The notes beneath the pieces were generated by a model. That model searched no databases and was not told the origin of the DNA. It worked only from the letters and a program-made list of their open reading frames with translations. From NCBI RefSeq assembly GCF_034259205.1, contig NZ_CP139487.1, positions 2,046,001 through 2,110,000 on the forward strand: a stretch of DNA of 64,000 nucleotides. The letters run 5' to 3'. Shown piece after piece: positions 48,515 through 57,423 of this stretch (positions within the stretch are counted from its first letter, which is position 1; every line of letters starts with the position of its first letter). The position numbers were made by a program, and so were the translations under genes. Source of the stretch: Peredibacter starrii. GTDB lineage: Bacteria; Bdellovibrionota; Bacteriovoracia; Bacteriovoracales; Bacteriovoracaceae.

Positions 48515-49372
48515 TTAATGATCTAAGTTTCTTGGGCCTTCATCGTTCTTGATGAGGGAGAGTTTCACCGCATACGACATTGATTTTGCCGGCATGAAAT
48601 CAAATTCTTTGGTTTCTGGTTTTTTCGTTTTCCAGTCTTCCGATACCATAGACGCTTTCGCGATCTTTCGATCCATCACAATTCCTGTTTCAAACTGTGA
48701 GCGAAGAGTTTCAAACAACCCAAGCTTGGCCTGGATTCTCTGAACCGGTGCTACTTTTGAAATATCAGTCAGAAGATCACGGATCACATCGGAACGGTTT
48801 TCCGATTCATATGTTTCACTTAAAAAACCCGATTCAGTTAAAGCACGTGCTTTAATCGGAGCTCCTGAAAGGACCCAATTACGAGCAAATGATGGAGAGA
48901 TAAGAGTAGAGAGCATGCTCATCCCACCAGCCGCCGGAACGAGTCCGTAGTGGCAGTGATTGAAGCTGATCTTAGCGTTGCGAGAAGCGATTCTGATATC
49001 AGCACCAAGAGCGAATTCTGAAGCAAGTGTTTCAGCACCATCACCAAGATCAATCACCACTGTCTGTGGAAGCTGCATCATAGCGAAGATGATTTTTTGA
49101 AGTTTTGTATTAATTTTATCCAGGCCAGATGCAGAGGTCTTAGGCAGCGTTTCATATTCGTATCCGCTTGAGAAAAAAGAAGATGATGAATCAATAAAGA
49201 TGGAGTTGATTTCGACACGAGTCGTGCACCAAGCGAGGAGGCTCTCAAGTTCAAACAACATCTCGAGACGGAAAGCATTGTTCCAGTCTGGACGATTAAG
49301 AGTCACGAAAAGAGTACGAGTCGTCTTTTCAAGCCTCGTGGAGATTGTTGTGTAATTGAAGAGAGTCTGCAT
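48515..49372 (-). CDS. Enoyl-CoA hydratase/isomerase-family protein with an altered active site
   Basis: The crotonase fold is clear: LFVTLNRPDWNNAF at the N-terminus, the oxyanion-hole region SSGYEYETL, GAETLASEFALGADIRIAS and ISFNHCHYGLVPAAGG. The first catalytic glutamate is kept (E119), but the second Glu of hydratases is His139, and the Gly-Gly-Gly of the second oxyanion region is Leu-Ala-Ser-like. So dehydration/hydration chemistry is unlikely; another crotonase reaction or a binding role is possible. AAGGA precedes the ATG. It is monocistronic. The 145 bases upstream contain an exact TTGACA at 49473-49478 on this strand, but no -10 element at the right spacing. Confidence 0.75.
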   Translation of the reverse strand: MQTLFNYTTISTRLEKTTRTLFVTLNRPDWNNAFRLEMLFELESLLAWCTTRVEINSIFIDSSSSFFSSGYEYETLPKTSASGLDKINTKLQKIIFAMMQLPQTVVIDLGDGAETLASEFALGADIRIASRNAKISFNHCHYGLVPAAGGMSMLSTLISPSFARNWVLSGAPIKARALTESGFLSETYESENRSDVIRDLLTDISKVAPVQRIQAKLGLFETLRSQFETGIVMDRKIAKASMVSEDWKTKKPETKEFDFMPAKSMSYAVKLSLIKNDEGPRNLDH

Positions 49373-49518
49373 GTCACCGTCCTTGGTTTCTCTGCTTTGG
49401 TTAAGGAGCTTTTCTCTTCACCATTCCATGGCAAAGAATTAAATCTCTTCAATATTTTTTCAAACTTTCAGGGGGAGTGTCAAAGGGGAAAAAAAGTGGT
49501 GAGAAATACTTGGTCTTT

Positions 49519-50622
49519 TTAGAAGATGTCGTCCTGATAATTTCTTTCTTCTATGCTGTTATCTTCCTTGATTTCGAGGTTAATTCGGCCTACTTCACGG
49601 CCGTCTGAGGTCTCAACAATGACTCGCCAGCTGCCTAAGTGATAGAATTGTTTAGAACCGAAGCCTCGGAACCCCTCATCTCGCCCACCCAGAATATTTA
49701 GAGGGATGGTGTCTTCCAGCACCCATCCGCGTTTGGGGTCATCATAGAACCATTTCAAAAATACCTGGTCCTGAAATCGTGCTGGGGAAAAAATTGATAA
49801 TAGAATAGTGACCTTGTCGCCGGTTCGGGCCAGAAATTCCTGGGATCCCTTGTCCCAGACCTTCCAAAACGGGCGAAGGTGCTTGCCGATATACTTGCCG
49901 TCGACTTTTTCAACCGTGTAGTAAACGCCGATCTTTTTTACCGCCACCGGAACCGGTGGAATGAGCGAAGTATAGTAGCCAATCAAGAAAACCAAATGGA
50001 CGGCCACTGCCGGCATCAAAACATGTAGTCTAAGTAAATGAACGTGCTCTTTGCCTTTAAAGTTTAATTTCCAAACCAAGAGCATCACTGTTCCTGAGCT
50101 CATCATCCCTAACCAAAAAGGTATCGCACCCACATGTCCCATCAGAATGGGATAGAAGAAAGCGAAGTAGCTCATGACACAGATATTGTAGAGGATCACT
50201 CGTACCGGAAGACCCAGTTTCTGAATTCTCGGAACTTCATTGGCGAGCATTAGACCCGCGAGAAGAACAATAAAGAAGAAGGACGTGATGGCCGAGGCCG
50301 AAGTGTAGTAAAAAATCGTGTAAGCAGAAAGGAGAGATCCAAACAGGAAGTGCACCACGAGATTATGGTATTGCCAGAATTTTTGTCCGCGCTCTGATAA
50401 GGCCAGAGTACCAATAGTGATTCTGATCTCACAGATGAGAAGTGTTCCCAGAATGGTGAGATAGATCGCCTGTTGAACCAGGTTTAACAGATCATCAATT
50501 CGTCCCAGAGTCAGGACATCAAACAGAAATCCCGCGCAGAAAACGATAATAGAGACCAGCACCTCATGGTGCTGGTAGAACTCTAAAAATCGATTTTTAA
50601 CATGGAGAATTTTTTTGACCAC
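49519..50622 (-). CDS. DUF2914-domain membrane protein
   Basis: The first 230 residues contain about seven membrane helices, and the C-terminal 120 residues form a periplasmic beta domain (YYTVEKVDGKYIGKHL, FLKWFYDDPKRGW, GSWRVIVETSDGREVG) that matches DUF2914, a family often fused to membrane or envelope proteins. Function is unknown. Translation begins at GTG 50622, four bases after the trxB stop, with GAAGG about 11 bases upstream. It is the third gene of the operon that starts at 51759. No terminator is evident after the stop. Confidence 0.78.
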   Translation of the reverse strand: MVKKILHVKNRFLEFYQHHEVLVSIIVFCAGFLFDVLTLGRIDDLLNLVQQAIYLTILGTLLICEIRITIGTLALSERGQKFWQYHNLVVHFLFGSLLSAYTIFYYTSASAITSFFFIVLLAGLMLANEVPRIQKLGLPVRVILYNICVMSYFAFFYPILMGHVGAIPFWLGMMSSGTVMLLVWKLNFKGKEHVHLLRLHVLMPAVAVHLVFLIGYYTSLIPPVPVAVKKIGVYYTVEKVDGKYIGKHLRPFWKVWDKGSQEFLARTGDKVTILLSIFSPARFQDQVFLKWFYDDPKRGWVLEDTIPLNILGGRDEGFRGFGSKQFYHLGSWRVIVETSDGREVGRINLEIKEDNSIEERNYQDDIF

Positions 50623-50625
50623 GGT

Positions 50626-51549
50626 CTAGTGACCTTCGAGGAATCTCTCGGCCTTAATAGCAGCTTGGCAACCAGAACCCGCAGCTGTGATGGCTTGACG
50701 GTAGTAAGAATCTTGAACGTCACCACAAGCGAATACACCTGGGATATTTGTTTCAGGACCGTTCTGAGTTTTAATGAAGCCGTGATCGTCTAGAGTGATC
50801 TGACCTTTTAGAAATGCTGTGTTTGGATTGTGTCCAATTGCATAGAAAAGACCATCAGTTTCACGCTCGTGCTTATCACCTGTTTTAAGGTTCTCAACGA
50901 CGATTGAAGATACACCAGCTGGACCTGATTTAATTTCAGAAACAACTGTGTCCCAAAGGAACTCAATCTTAGGATTGTTCATCGCACGCTCTTGCATTGC
51001 TTTTGAAGCACGAAGAGTGTCTTTACGGTGAACGATATAAACTTTTTTAGCGAACTTGGTGATGAAAGTAGCGTCTTCCATGGCTGTGTCACCACCGCCC
51101 ACAACGTGAACGATTCTGTCACGGTAGAAGAAACCGTCACAAGTTGCACAAGTAGAAACACCACGGCCAGTTAGTTCTTTTTCATTCGGAAGACCTAGCC
51201 ATTTAGCTGAAGCACCAGTTGAAATAATCACTGTCTCAGCAAGGTAAGTCTGGCCGTTAGAAGCAGTCACTGTGAATGGACGCTTAGAGAAATCTACGTC
51301 TGTACACATAAGAGATTGGAATTCAGCGCCGAAACGAGCAGCTTGTTTTTTCATGCTCGCCATAAGTTCTGGACCCATAACTCCGTGCTCGAAGCCAGGG
51401 AAGTTTTCCACTTCTGTCGTAAGAGTTAGTTGCCCACCAGGCTCGTGCCCTTCAAGCACAAGAGGTTTAAGGTCAGCGCGACCAGTATAAATAGCAGCAG
51501 TCAAACCAGCAGGGCCGGTTCCAATGATGATGACTTTACGTGTTTCCAC
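50626..51549 (-). CDS. trxB: Thioredoxin-disulfide reductase
   Basis: TrxB transfers electrons from NADPH through FAD and a redox-active disulfide to thioredoxin. IIGTGPAGLTAA is the FAD-binding loop, CATC at 134-137 is the active-site disulfide, GGGDTAMEDA the NADPH site, and GVFACGDV the second FAD block. The 307-residue length is standard for the low-molecular-weight class. Start is GTG 51549 with AGAGG upstream. It lies nine bases after the small gene at 51559 and four bases before the DUF2914 gene. Confidence 0.95.
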   Translation of the reverse strand: METRKVIIIGTGPAGLTAAIYTGRADLKPLVLEGHEPGGQLTLTTEVENFPGFEHGVMGPELMASMKKQAARFGAEFQSLMCTDVDFSKRPFTVTASNGQTYLAETVIISTGASAKWLGLPNEKELTGRGVSTCATCDGFFYRDRIVHVVGGGDTAMEDATFITKFAKKVYIVHRKDTLRASKAMQERAMNNPKIEFLWDTVVSEIKSGPAGVSSIVVENLKTGDKHERETDGLFYAIGHNPNTAFLKGQITLDDHGFIKTQNGPETNIPGVFACGDVQDSYYRQAITAAGSGCQAAIKAERFLEGH

Positions 51550-51558
51550 AAAGGCCTC

Positions 51559-51759
51559 TTAGTTTTTTTCTTCGTTAGTTTGGATACCAAGTTTCTTTTT
51601 GATAATGGCCGGACGATCATCCATGTCTGGATTCATTTCATAATAGGCCTTAACAGAAACTAGATCTTTTGGATGTGGAGCTTTTTCTGTTGTTACGAAT
51701 TGTTCACCAGTAAGTGAGCACTCGTAGTTATAAGTAATTTTCTCGCGTCTGCGTTTCAT
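51559..51759 (-). CDS. Small conserved-looking cytoplasmic protein, unknown function
   Basis: The 66-residue protein begins MKRRREKITYNYECSLTGEQF and ends in a charged tail; it resembles ribosomal or nucleic-acid-associated small proteins in composition. The single cysteine, the basic N-terminus and the SLTGE and VKAYYEMNPDMDDRP segments do not fit a family I know. AAGGAAA before ATG 51759 and a strong promoter upstream decide the start. It precedes trxB by nine bases, so it leads that operon. Confidence 0.7.
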   Translation of the reverse strand: MKRRREKITYNYECSLTGEQFVTTEKAPHPKDLVSVKAYYEMNPDMDDRPAIIKKKLGIQTNEEKN

Positions 51760-51786
51760 GAAATTTCCTTTTTGAACTGATACTTT

Positions 51787-51815
51787 GTTATAGAGTTTTT
51801 GCAACGCTTTATCAA
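51787..51815 (-). promoter_or_regulatory. Sigma70-type promoter of the trxB operon
   Basis: On the minus strand TTGATA (51815-51810), 17 bases, TATAAC (51792-51787) gives five of six matches for each hexamer at ideal spacing. Transcription would begin about 20 bases before the ATG at 51759. Confidence 0.65.
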
Positions 51816-51899
51816 GGACTTAAAGAAAGCGAGTGGTCCTATGACATTGCTCGTAAATTGAGTGTTTTCATCACGTTGTTTCTTTGTCACAATATTTTC

Positions 51900-53405
51900 A
51901 TGAACTTGATTAAATGGATGTTGATCAATCTTGTGCTGCTTATGGTCACAATAGCTCCCGTATGGGCGCTTAATGGGGCCGTTCTACTCGGGCAGTCTTC
52001 TAGCGGGCAAACCGCGGTCTTTAATCTAGGTGTTCATGACGGAGTTAAGGAAGGCGATTACGCGGTAATTGTTAAAGAAATCCGTGATCTCGATACCCGT
52101 GACCTGCGTTTAGTTCCAGTGGCAAAAGCGCGAAATATCAAAATCAATACCGGCAACTCGGTTTGGATCCTCTACAAAATTTACGATGCAGAATTAATGG
52201 TGAAGGGCCAAAAATATTTGATCCTTGCTGAATCGGCCATGATGAGTGGTCGTCGCGATCCTCGTCTGGGTCGAATTAGCGTTGTTACGACTAAGGACAA
52301 GCGGGCCTTCGAAGTTCAGAAGGCTTTGGGTGACGATAAGGACCGCATCGCTAAACTAAAAAATCAATATCCGGAAATTGCCGACCTCCATAAAAGAGAC
52401 ATGCGCTCTGATAACGATGTGGATGTAATGGATGTTGAGGGTTGGAAAAAACTTAAAGATGAGAAATATCGCACGGCCCTTTATAAAAGTCCGTCGCAAG
52501 ATGACTTTCGCCGCGAACTGAATCTTAATACATTTGAAAAACTTGTTACGGGTTACCTGAAAAAAGTTAATGATCCGAAGTTTAGCTATGATCAGTTCTA
52601 TGATGAGCAGATGAAAGACGACTTCAGTAATGAGTTCAGAAAGCGTTCGAACTTCAGCACAGAGTATGAATCATTCCTTTCTAATCAGTCTCAAAAAGCG
52701 ATTGGAGATGCAAAACTTTATCGCGCGATCTTGGAGAAAGGTGACAGTTGGTCAGAAGATTTCTCTGACGAGGAACTTCGTGGAACTTTAAGACAGGTTT
52801 CAGTTCTTCAGGAAAAAGATCGTCGTGACTATGTGATGTCGGCACCAAACCGTTATACGGTTTATTTGGGTTATGGGCTTGGACTTAACGATCCTCAAAC
52901 CGATGCCGATACTCGCTACCGCCGAGACACTCGTTATTCAGTTGATCTTGATTTTGAAGCAGTCCCTTTTTTAAAGCATGAAACACTTGAACGCTTTACC
53001 CTAAATGCGACAGTTCGCTCAAACAAAACAGCCTTTGATGCTTCTGGAAGTAATGCCAATGTAGATGAGTATTCATTTACGGCCGGTGCCAACTGGTATC
53101 CTTTATATGCGCCTTATGTGATTGAAGCGCCGGTAGTTTTTTTGGGAGTCTATCTTCGTAGTGGATGGGCCGCAGTTGAAGCACCAGCGGTCGCGGAAAA
53201 GGCCAACTATACTGTGCTTTCACTCCCGGGAATTCGCGCGGGGATGAAGTATAACTTTAAAAATAATCTGGCCCTCCGAGTGGCGGCCAGCATGGAAAGC
53301 TTACAATTAGATCGATATGAGCAGAGTAAACTGGGATCAGTTCTGCCTGATCAGACCAGTGTAGCGGAAGGGAAATTGAACTTCGCTCTGGCCTATTCAT
53401 TTTAA
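51900..53405 (+). CDS. Outer-membrane beta-barrel protein with N-terminal GxxDGxxEGD module
   Basis: After a signal peptide (WMLINLVLLMVTIAPVWA) comes a module reading VFNLGVHDGVKEGDYAVI, like the domain found in FlgT and other envelope proteins. A helical, charged middle (about 140-315) follows, and the C-terminal 180 residues form beta strands (YTVYLGYGLGLNDPQ, RYSVDLDFEAVPF, LERFTLNATVRSN) ending in AYSF, the phenylalanine signal of barrel assembly. I chose ATG 51900; a TTG at 51858 would add 14 residues. The next gene shares the same plan, so the two are probably paralogues. Function is unknown. Confidence 0.7.
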   Translation: MNLIKWMLINLVLLMVTIAPVWALNGAVLLGQSSSGQTAVFNLGVHDGVKEGDYAVIVKEIRDLDTRDLRLVPVAKARNIKINTGNSVWILYKIYDAELMVKGQKYLILAESAMMSGRRDPRLGRISVVTTKDKRAFEVQKALGDDKDRIAKLKNQYPEIADLHKRDMRSDNDVDVMDVEGWKKLKDEKYRTALYKSPSQDDFRRELNLNTFEKLVTGYLKKVNDPKFSYDQFYDEQMKDDFSNEFRKRSNFSTEYESFLSNQSQKAIGDAKLYRAILEKGDSWSEDFSDEELRGTLRQVSVLQEKDRRDYVMSAPNRYTVYLGYGLGLNDPQTDADTRYRRDTRYSVDLDFEAVPFLKHETLERFTLNATVRSNKTAFDASGSNANVDEYSFTAGANWYPLYAPYVIEAPVVFLGVYLRSGWAAVEAPAVAEKANYTVLSLPGIRAGMKYNFKNNLALRVAASMESLQLDRYEQSKLGSVLPDQTSVAEGKLNFALAYSF

Positions 53406-53413
53406 GGGGAAAG

Positions 53414-54502
53414 ATGAAGATTTTTGCATTGCTCTTGTTAGTGGTTTCTTTGCCTGCCTTAGCACTTGAAGTTGATGAAAAACTTACGGTTCGAGTGGTT
53501 AAGACTTCTGAGTCTCGCAAAACACTTATGGTGAATCGTGGTACGGAAGATGGATTGGTTGAAGGCGATCATGCAAAATTTATCGTTACGGCCGGTATCG
53601 TTGCCCGTGCGGTTTGTGTGAGAGTTTCTCCAACCCGTTCAGTGTGGTCAGTGTATCGTCTAGTAAATGCTGATTTCATCGTGAATGATTCAGTAATGAC
53701 TCTTAAAATTTCTCCGGCGGTAAAAATCACGAAAGATGAATCTCAGGCCCTTGTTCAAGAAGATACTCCTACTCGTGCAGCTGCCGATCCAACTCAATTA
53801 GGAATTCCACTTGCCGATGGCGCTCAGGATTTAGCGGCCGGTGCTGGCGGTGATGATGCTCTTTCTTCTGCCGATCTTAAGGCCCTGGAAGAAAGTAATA
53901 CTCCAACGATCATTCCTGAGAAGAACATGGAGATCTTCGGTATCCTGAATATATCTGGTCTTACTTCAAGTACAAAGACCGATACAGGTGACAACTCTTT
54001 TAATAACTCTCAGTCGTATCACCATATTGGTCTAGGCGGAGAGTATTACCCTCAAAAAGAGCGTGAATGGTATTCACATTTTTCTTTAGAGGCGAACATC
54101 AATCTTATGCGCCAGAACAGTCAGGCCTATGAAGGTGCTACATCTACGAATGATGTAACTGAATTTGCACTTGGAATTAACTGGCATCCGACTAAACTTC
54201 CAAGTAAGACTCTTGATTTCATCCCTTACTTCCACCTTGGTGCGAACATGGGAAGTGTGAAATCAACCTTCTCACCGGGTGAAGAAAACGCTGGTGGTCC
54301 TGAGCGCTCTGCCACTGGTAGTACCGCTGGTTTCTCTGCCGGCTTTGGTTATAAGTTTTATACTCAACGTGGCTTTGGTGCCCGAGCTCTCCTTGATTAC
54401 TACTACCGTTCAGAAAGTTACGGTGAAGATGATCAAACGGATAAGTTCAATAAGACCGTGGGCGGACCTCGACTTATGATTGGGCTTGGTTACCGATTCT
54501 AA
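53414..54502 (+). CDS. Outer-membrane beta-barrel protein, paralogue of the upstream gene
   Basis: The signal peptide (MKIFALLLLVVSLPALA) is followed by a module with NRGTEDGLVEGDHAKF, the same GxxDGxxEGD pattern as in the upstream protein. A flexible linker rich in Ala, Asp and Gly (about 110-160) leads to a C-terminal barrel (FGILNISGLTSS, YHHIGLGGEYYP, WYSHFSLEANINL, GFGARALLDYYYRS) that ends in GLGYRF. AAGGGGAAAG precedes the ATG, eight bases after the previous stop. Tandem position and shared plan suggest gene duplication with a divergent middle part. Confidence 0.7.
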   Translation: MKIFALLLLVVSLPALALEVDEKLTVRVVKTSESRKTLMVNRGTEDGLVEGDHAKFIVTAGIVARAVCVRVSPTRSVWSVYRLVNADFIVNDSVMTLKISPAVKITKDESQALVQEDTPTRAAADPTQLGIPLADGAQDLAAGAGGDDALSSADLKALEESNTPTIIPEKNMEIFGILNISGLTSSTKTDTGDNSFNNSQSYHHIGLGGEYYPQKEREWYSHFSLEANINLMRQNSQAYEGATSTNDVTEFALGINWHPTKLPSKTLDFIPYFHLGANMGSVKSTFSPGEENAGGPERSATGSTAGFSAGFGYKFYTQRGFGARALLDYYYRSESYGEDDQTDKFNKTVGGPRLMIGLGYRF

Positions 54503-54514
54503 AAACTTAATGAG

Positions 54515-54543
54515 TGATCCCATTAGTTTTCCTAATGGGATCA
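54515..54543 (+). repeat. Perfect 12-base-pair inverted repeat after the barrel pair
   Basis: TGATCCCATTAG, TTTTC, CTAATGGGATCA is a perfect 12-pair stem with a five-base loop, 13 bases after the stop codon. It probably ends the barrel operon, but the following bases (TTAAATC) are only a weak T-run, so it might instead protect the transcript from 3' exonucleases. Confidence 0.75.
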
Positions 54544-54612
54544 TTAAATCAATTAATTTTACTAATCTCAGTCACTTAATTATCTTACATAAATTGACCC
54601 GGAGGTCATTTT

Positions 54613-56067
54613 ATGTGGGGATTTCATTCATTAGTTTTCCTAGTTCTTCTGACTGCATGTCATGTCAATTCTGCCTGTATTCAAGGGAAAGGTGGGCATG
54701 ATTTATTGGCAATGGTAGTGGAAAATGCCAAGGCCTGTCCTCAGAATGTTCGTGAGTTCAAGTCCCTACTGGCCGCAGATGGAATTACAACTAGGCCAGC
54801 AATGGTGGCCAATCGTGGGGCCCATAATCCCAAAGAAGGAAGTTTTAGTATTTTCGAATCCGCAATCGGCTTTTCGAAAGGGTTGAATATAAAAGTTAAT
54901 CCTGAGTTTTTGTATTTTGGTCATTTTACGGGTCTCAATTCTCAGAAAGAAATTCTCCTTGATCAAGAGTCTGTCCCTGGGAAGCTTTTAATTGAGGCGA
55001 TTGCCTTTGATTTTAAAAAGAACGTCTATAATTTTTATGAATTGGTGGGGACTTCGAACGGACCCCAGTGGTTTTACAGAGGGGATTCTTTTGATGCCTA
55101 TGAGGACAATAAATTTTTAAAGATTGGTGAGAGACCGCAATTTGGTACAAAGATGAGATGTTCTGCTTGTCACAACTCAGGTGGACCCATCATGAAAGAA
55201 TTGGCCTTTCCCCATAACGATTGGTGGAACAAACGCACTGGTCTTCCTTTTGCTCCTAATAAATTATCAGAGGAGATGAAGCAGTACCTTTCTCAGTTTA
55301 TTGATGCTTCGGAATTCTCACAAAATGTAAAAAGAGGTCTTCTTCTAGTAGAGAACAAAAGAATCTCTAAGAGAAGAAGTCTTCAAGAACAGCTTCGTCC
55401 TTTGTTTTGTTCAACGGAAATTAATCTTGTTTCAGATGTAAAACCACTGTCAAGCCCGGTAGGTGTGATTGATGTTTCTTCAGAGGTCTTTGTCGATCCA
55501 CTTTTGGCTCCGAAAGGTGTTCTCAGAATGGAAAAAAGACTTTATCTCACTGCCTTGCAGGTTTTGGGTTTCCGTTTTCCTGAAACAATCCTGCAGGATG
55601 CTGGTCATGCATTCCTTGCTCCAGTGAGAAGTGAGGTGAATCAATTGCAGGTTCAACAACTGATTGCTGAGAAGGTGATTTCTGAAGAGTTTGCAGTCGA
55701 TATATTGAGTGTGGATTTTAAAAATCCATTATTCTCAAAAAAAAGATGTGAGCTATTGAAACTTGTCCCAGAAAATTCGTCATGGGAGGAGGGGTTTAAA
55801 AAGAACCTTTACGGGATTAACACTGAGATTTCACTCAAGCTCGCCTATGATCTCGAGACTCAAAACAAAGAAGAGCATAGAAAGATCGCCACTCAGTATC
55901 TCATAACTAAGCAAGCGTTTTGGAAAGACCAGAAGCAGGTGATTGATGAGATGAGACAACTCAATGTCCTCAGACAATCGGTCTTTGACGATGAGATTTC
56001 AAAGAATCCAAGAGGTCAAATTCTGGAGCCTGGTTTTAGAGTGATCTTTCCCGTCCTAGCGAAATAA
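54613..56067 (+). CDS. Lipoprotein with a c-type cytochrome-like CxxCH motif
   Basis: The N-terminus ends in LVLLTAC, a lipobox, so the protein should be lipid-anchored. Residues near 185 read MRCSACHNSGGPIMKE, a CxxCH haem-c motif; the rest (484 residues) has no family I recognise. Only one haem motif is present and no typical distal methionine can be assigned, so it may be a single-haem redox or sensor protein or use the motif otherwise. GGAGG lies eight bases before the ATG. The 3' end overlaps convergent glpD by 12 bases. Confidence 0.65.
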   Translation: MWGFHSLVFLVLLTACHVNSACIQGKGGHDLLAMVVENAKACPQNVREFKSLLAADGITTRPAMVANRGAHNPKEGSFSIFESAIGFSKGLNIKVNPEFLYFGHFTGLNSQKEILLDQESVPGKLLIEAIAFDFKKNVYNFYELVGTSNGPQWFYRGDSFDAYEDNKFLKIGERPQFGTKMRCSACHNSGGPIMKELAFPHNDWWNKRTGLPFAPNKLSEEMKQYLSQFIDASEFSQNVKRGLLLVENKRISKRRSLQEQLRPLFCSTEINLVSDVKPLSSPVGVIDVSSEVFVDPLLAPKGVLRMEKRLYLTALQVLGFRFPETILQDAGHAFLAPVRSEVNQLQVQQLIAEKVISEEFAVDILSVDFKNPLFSKKRCELLKLVPENSSWEEGFKKNLYGINTEISLKLAYDLETQNKEEHRKIATQYLITKQAFWKDQKQVIDEMRQLNVLRQSVFDDEISKNPRGQILEPGFRVIFPVLAK

Positions 56068-57423
56068 TGCTTTCACGTCGTCTACCGGAAGTCCCATCAC
56101 ATCTTTTAAGTGGTGGGGCTCATCTAAGATCGACAGTCTGCGTTTCACCAAATCTTCAAACGTCGTCACATACTCAGTGATAATAATTTTCTTCACCATC
56201 TCAAGAGTGAGTTTTGGTTGTTCGCCAAATGTTGGCATCACTGAGTGCTGTCTTAGCGGATTCAGAGTGTAATTTGGATGATAGGCCTTACCCAAACGAG
56301 GAACGATCTCTTGAGCAAGCTCCTGAGTCATACGACGGAAGGTCGTGTATTTTCCCCCAAGCATCACATAAGTGAACTGATCAGGACGGAAGATTTTATG
56401 AAAACGAGAGACCTTGCCGAGGGCCTCAGGTGCGCCTTCTTCACGGACAAGCGGACGAACTCCCGCAAAAGTAGAAATGATGGAGTCTTTCGTAAGATTA
56501 GAATTCGGGAAATACTGACGAAGAACATCCAGTAGATAATTTACTTCCTTCTCAGTGGCCTTGATGTTGAACATGTCCTGATCAACCGGAGTTTCAGTTG
56601 TTCCTACAAGAATAGAGTGGCGTTGAGGAATCACAAACACGACACGATTATCTTTAGTGGTTAAAACCACCGAGCCTTTAGCATCAACAGAACCTTCTTT
56701 AAGCCATAAGTGAATGCCCTTCGAAGGAGCGAGCTGCGGAGTCCAGGGGACATTGAGCTTTGGCAATAATTTATCAGTGAATGGGCCAGTCGTGAAAACC
56801 ACGAACTTTGCTTTTACTGTCTCTTTATGAGGAGTGCGCATGGATTGATAAGTTACTTCATAACCATCGGCAACTTTCACTGTCGAAATTACTTCGTGAT
56901 AACTTAAAGCATTCGCACAAGGCTCAAGAAGAGCGTCGTATAGGCACTCAAGTGTCAATTTGGCGTCATCTACCACACCGTCATAATACTTTCCTGCACC
57001 CATAAGACCTTTCGGCTCGAGGGAAGGAATTTTTTGAACGGTCTCCTCTGGGTTAAGCATGTCATGAGCTTTATTCTGAAAATGCGAAAGGAAATCATAC
57101 AAAAACAAACCACAGCGAAGCATCCAGGGTTTGTACTTAGAATAGTCGTAAAGAGGCAGATAAAAATCACGCTCAAAACACAGGTGAGGAGTAAGCTTTA
57201 ACCAGAGATTTTTTTCTTCCAGGGCCTCTTGAACCAAAGCGAAGTCCGCATTCTCAAGGTAGCGAATCCCGCCATGAAGCATCTTGGAAGAGCCCTGCGA
57301 GGTCTGGGAAGCAAAGTCGCCTTTATCGATTAAGAGAGTAGAAACACCGTTAAGCGCCAGGTCACGGATAAGACCACAACCGTTGATGCCTCCACCAACG
57401 ATCACAACTTCATAAGACTTCAT
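56056..57423 (-). CDS. glpD: FAD-dependent glycerol-3-phosphate dehydrogenase
   Basis: GlpD oxidises sn-glycerol-3-phosphate to dihydroxyacetone phosphate and passes electrons to the quinone pool at the inner membrane. The FAD loop is VIVGGGINGCGLIRDLALNG, and SQGSSKMLHGGIRYLE, YYDGVVDDAKLTLE, TTGPFTDKL and FAGVRPL are the family blocks. The 455-residue length is about 45 shorter than E. coli GlpD, with the C-terminal domain reduced. Its start overlaps the YbjQ-like gene by four bases (ATGA). No glpK or glpF gene is nearby. Confidence 0.9.
   Translation of the reverse strand: MKSYEVVIVGGGINGCGLIRDLALNGVSTLLIDKGDFASQTSQGSSKMLHGGIRYLENADFALVQEALEEKNLWLKLTPHLCFERDFYLPLYDYSKYKPWMLRCGLFLYDFLSHFQNKAHDMLNPEETVQKIPSLEPKGLMGAGKYYDGVVDDAKLTLECLYDALLEPCANALSYHEVISTVKVADGYEVTYQSMRTPHKETVKAKFVVFTTGPFTDKLLPKLNVPWTPQLAPSKGIHLWLKEGSVDAKGSVVLTTKDNRVVFVIPQRHSILVGTTETPVDQDMFNIKATEKEVNYLLDVLRQYFPNSNLTKDSIISTFAGVRPLVREEGAPEALGKVSRFHKIFRPDQFTYVMLGGKYTTFRRMTQELAQEIVPRLGKAYHPNYTLNPLRQHSVMPTFGEQPKLTLEMVKKIIITEYVTTFEDLVKRRLSILDEPHHLKDVMGLPVDDVKALFR

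Noticed and set aside
54515-54543. Attachment site or transposon end
   Set aside because: A single stem-loop with no direct repeats, integrase or transposase nearby; a transcript end is simpler.
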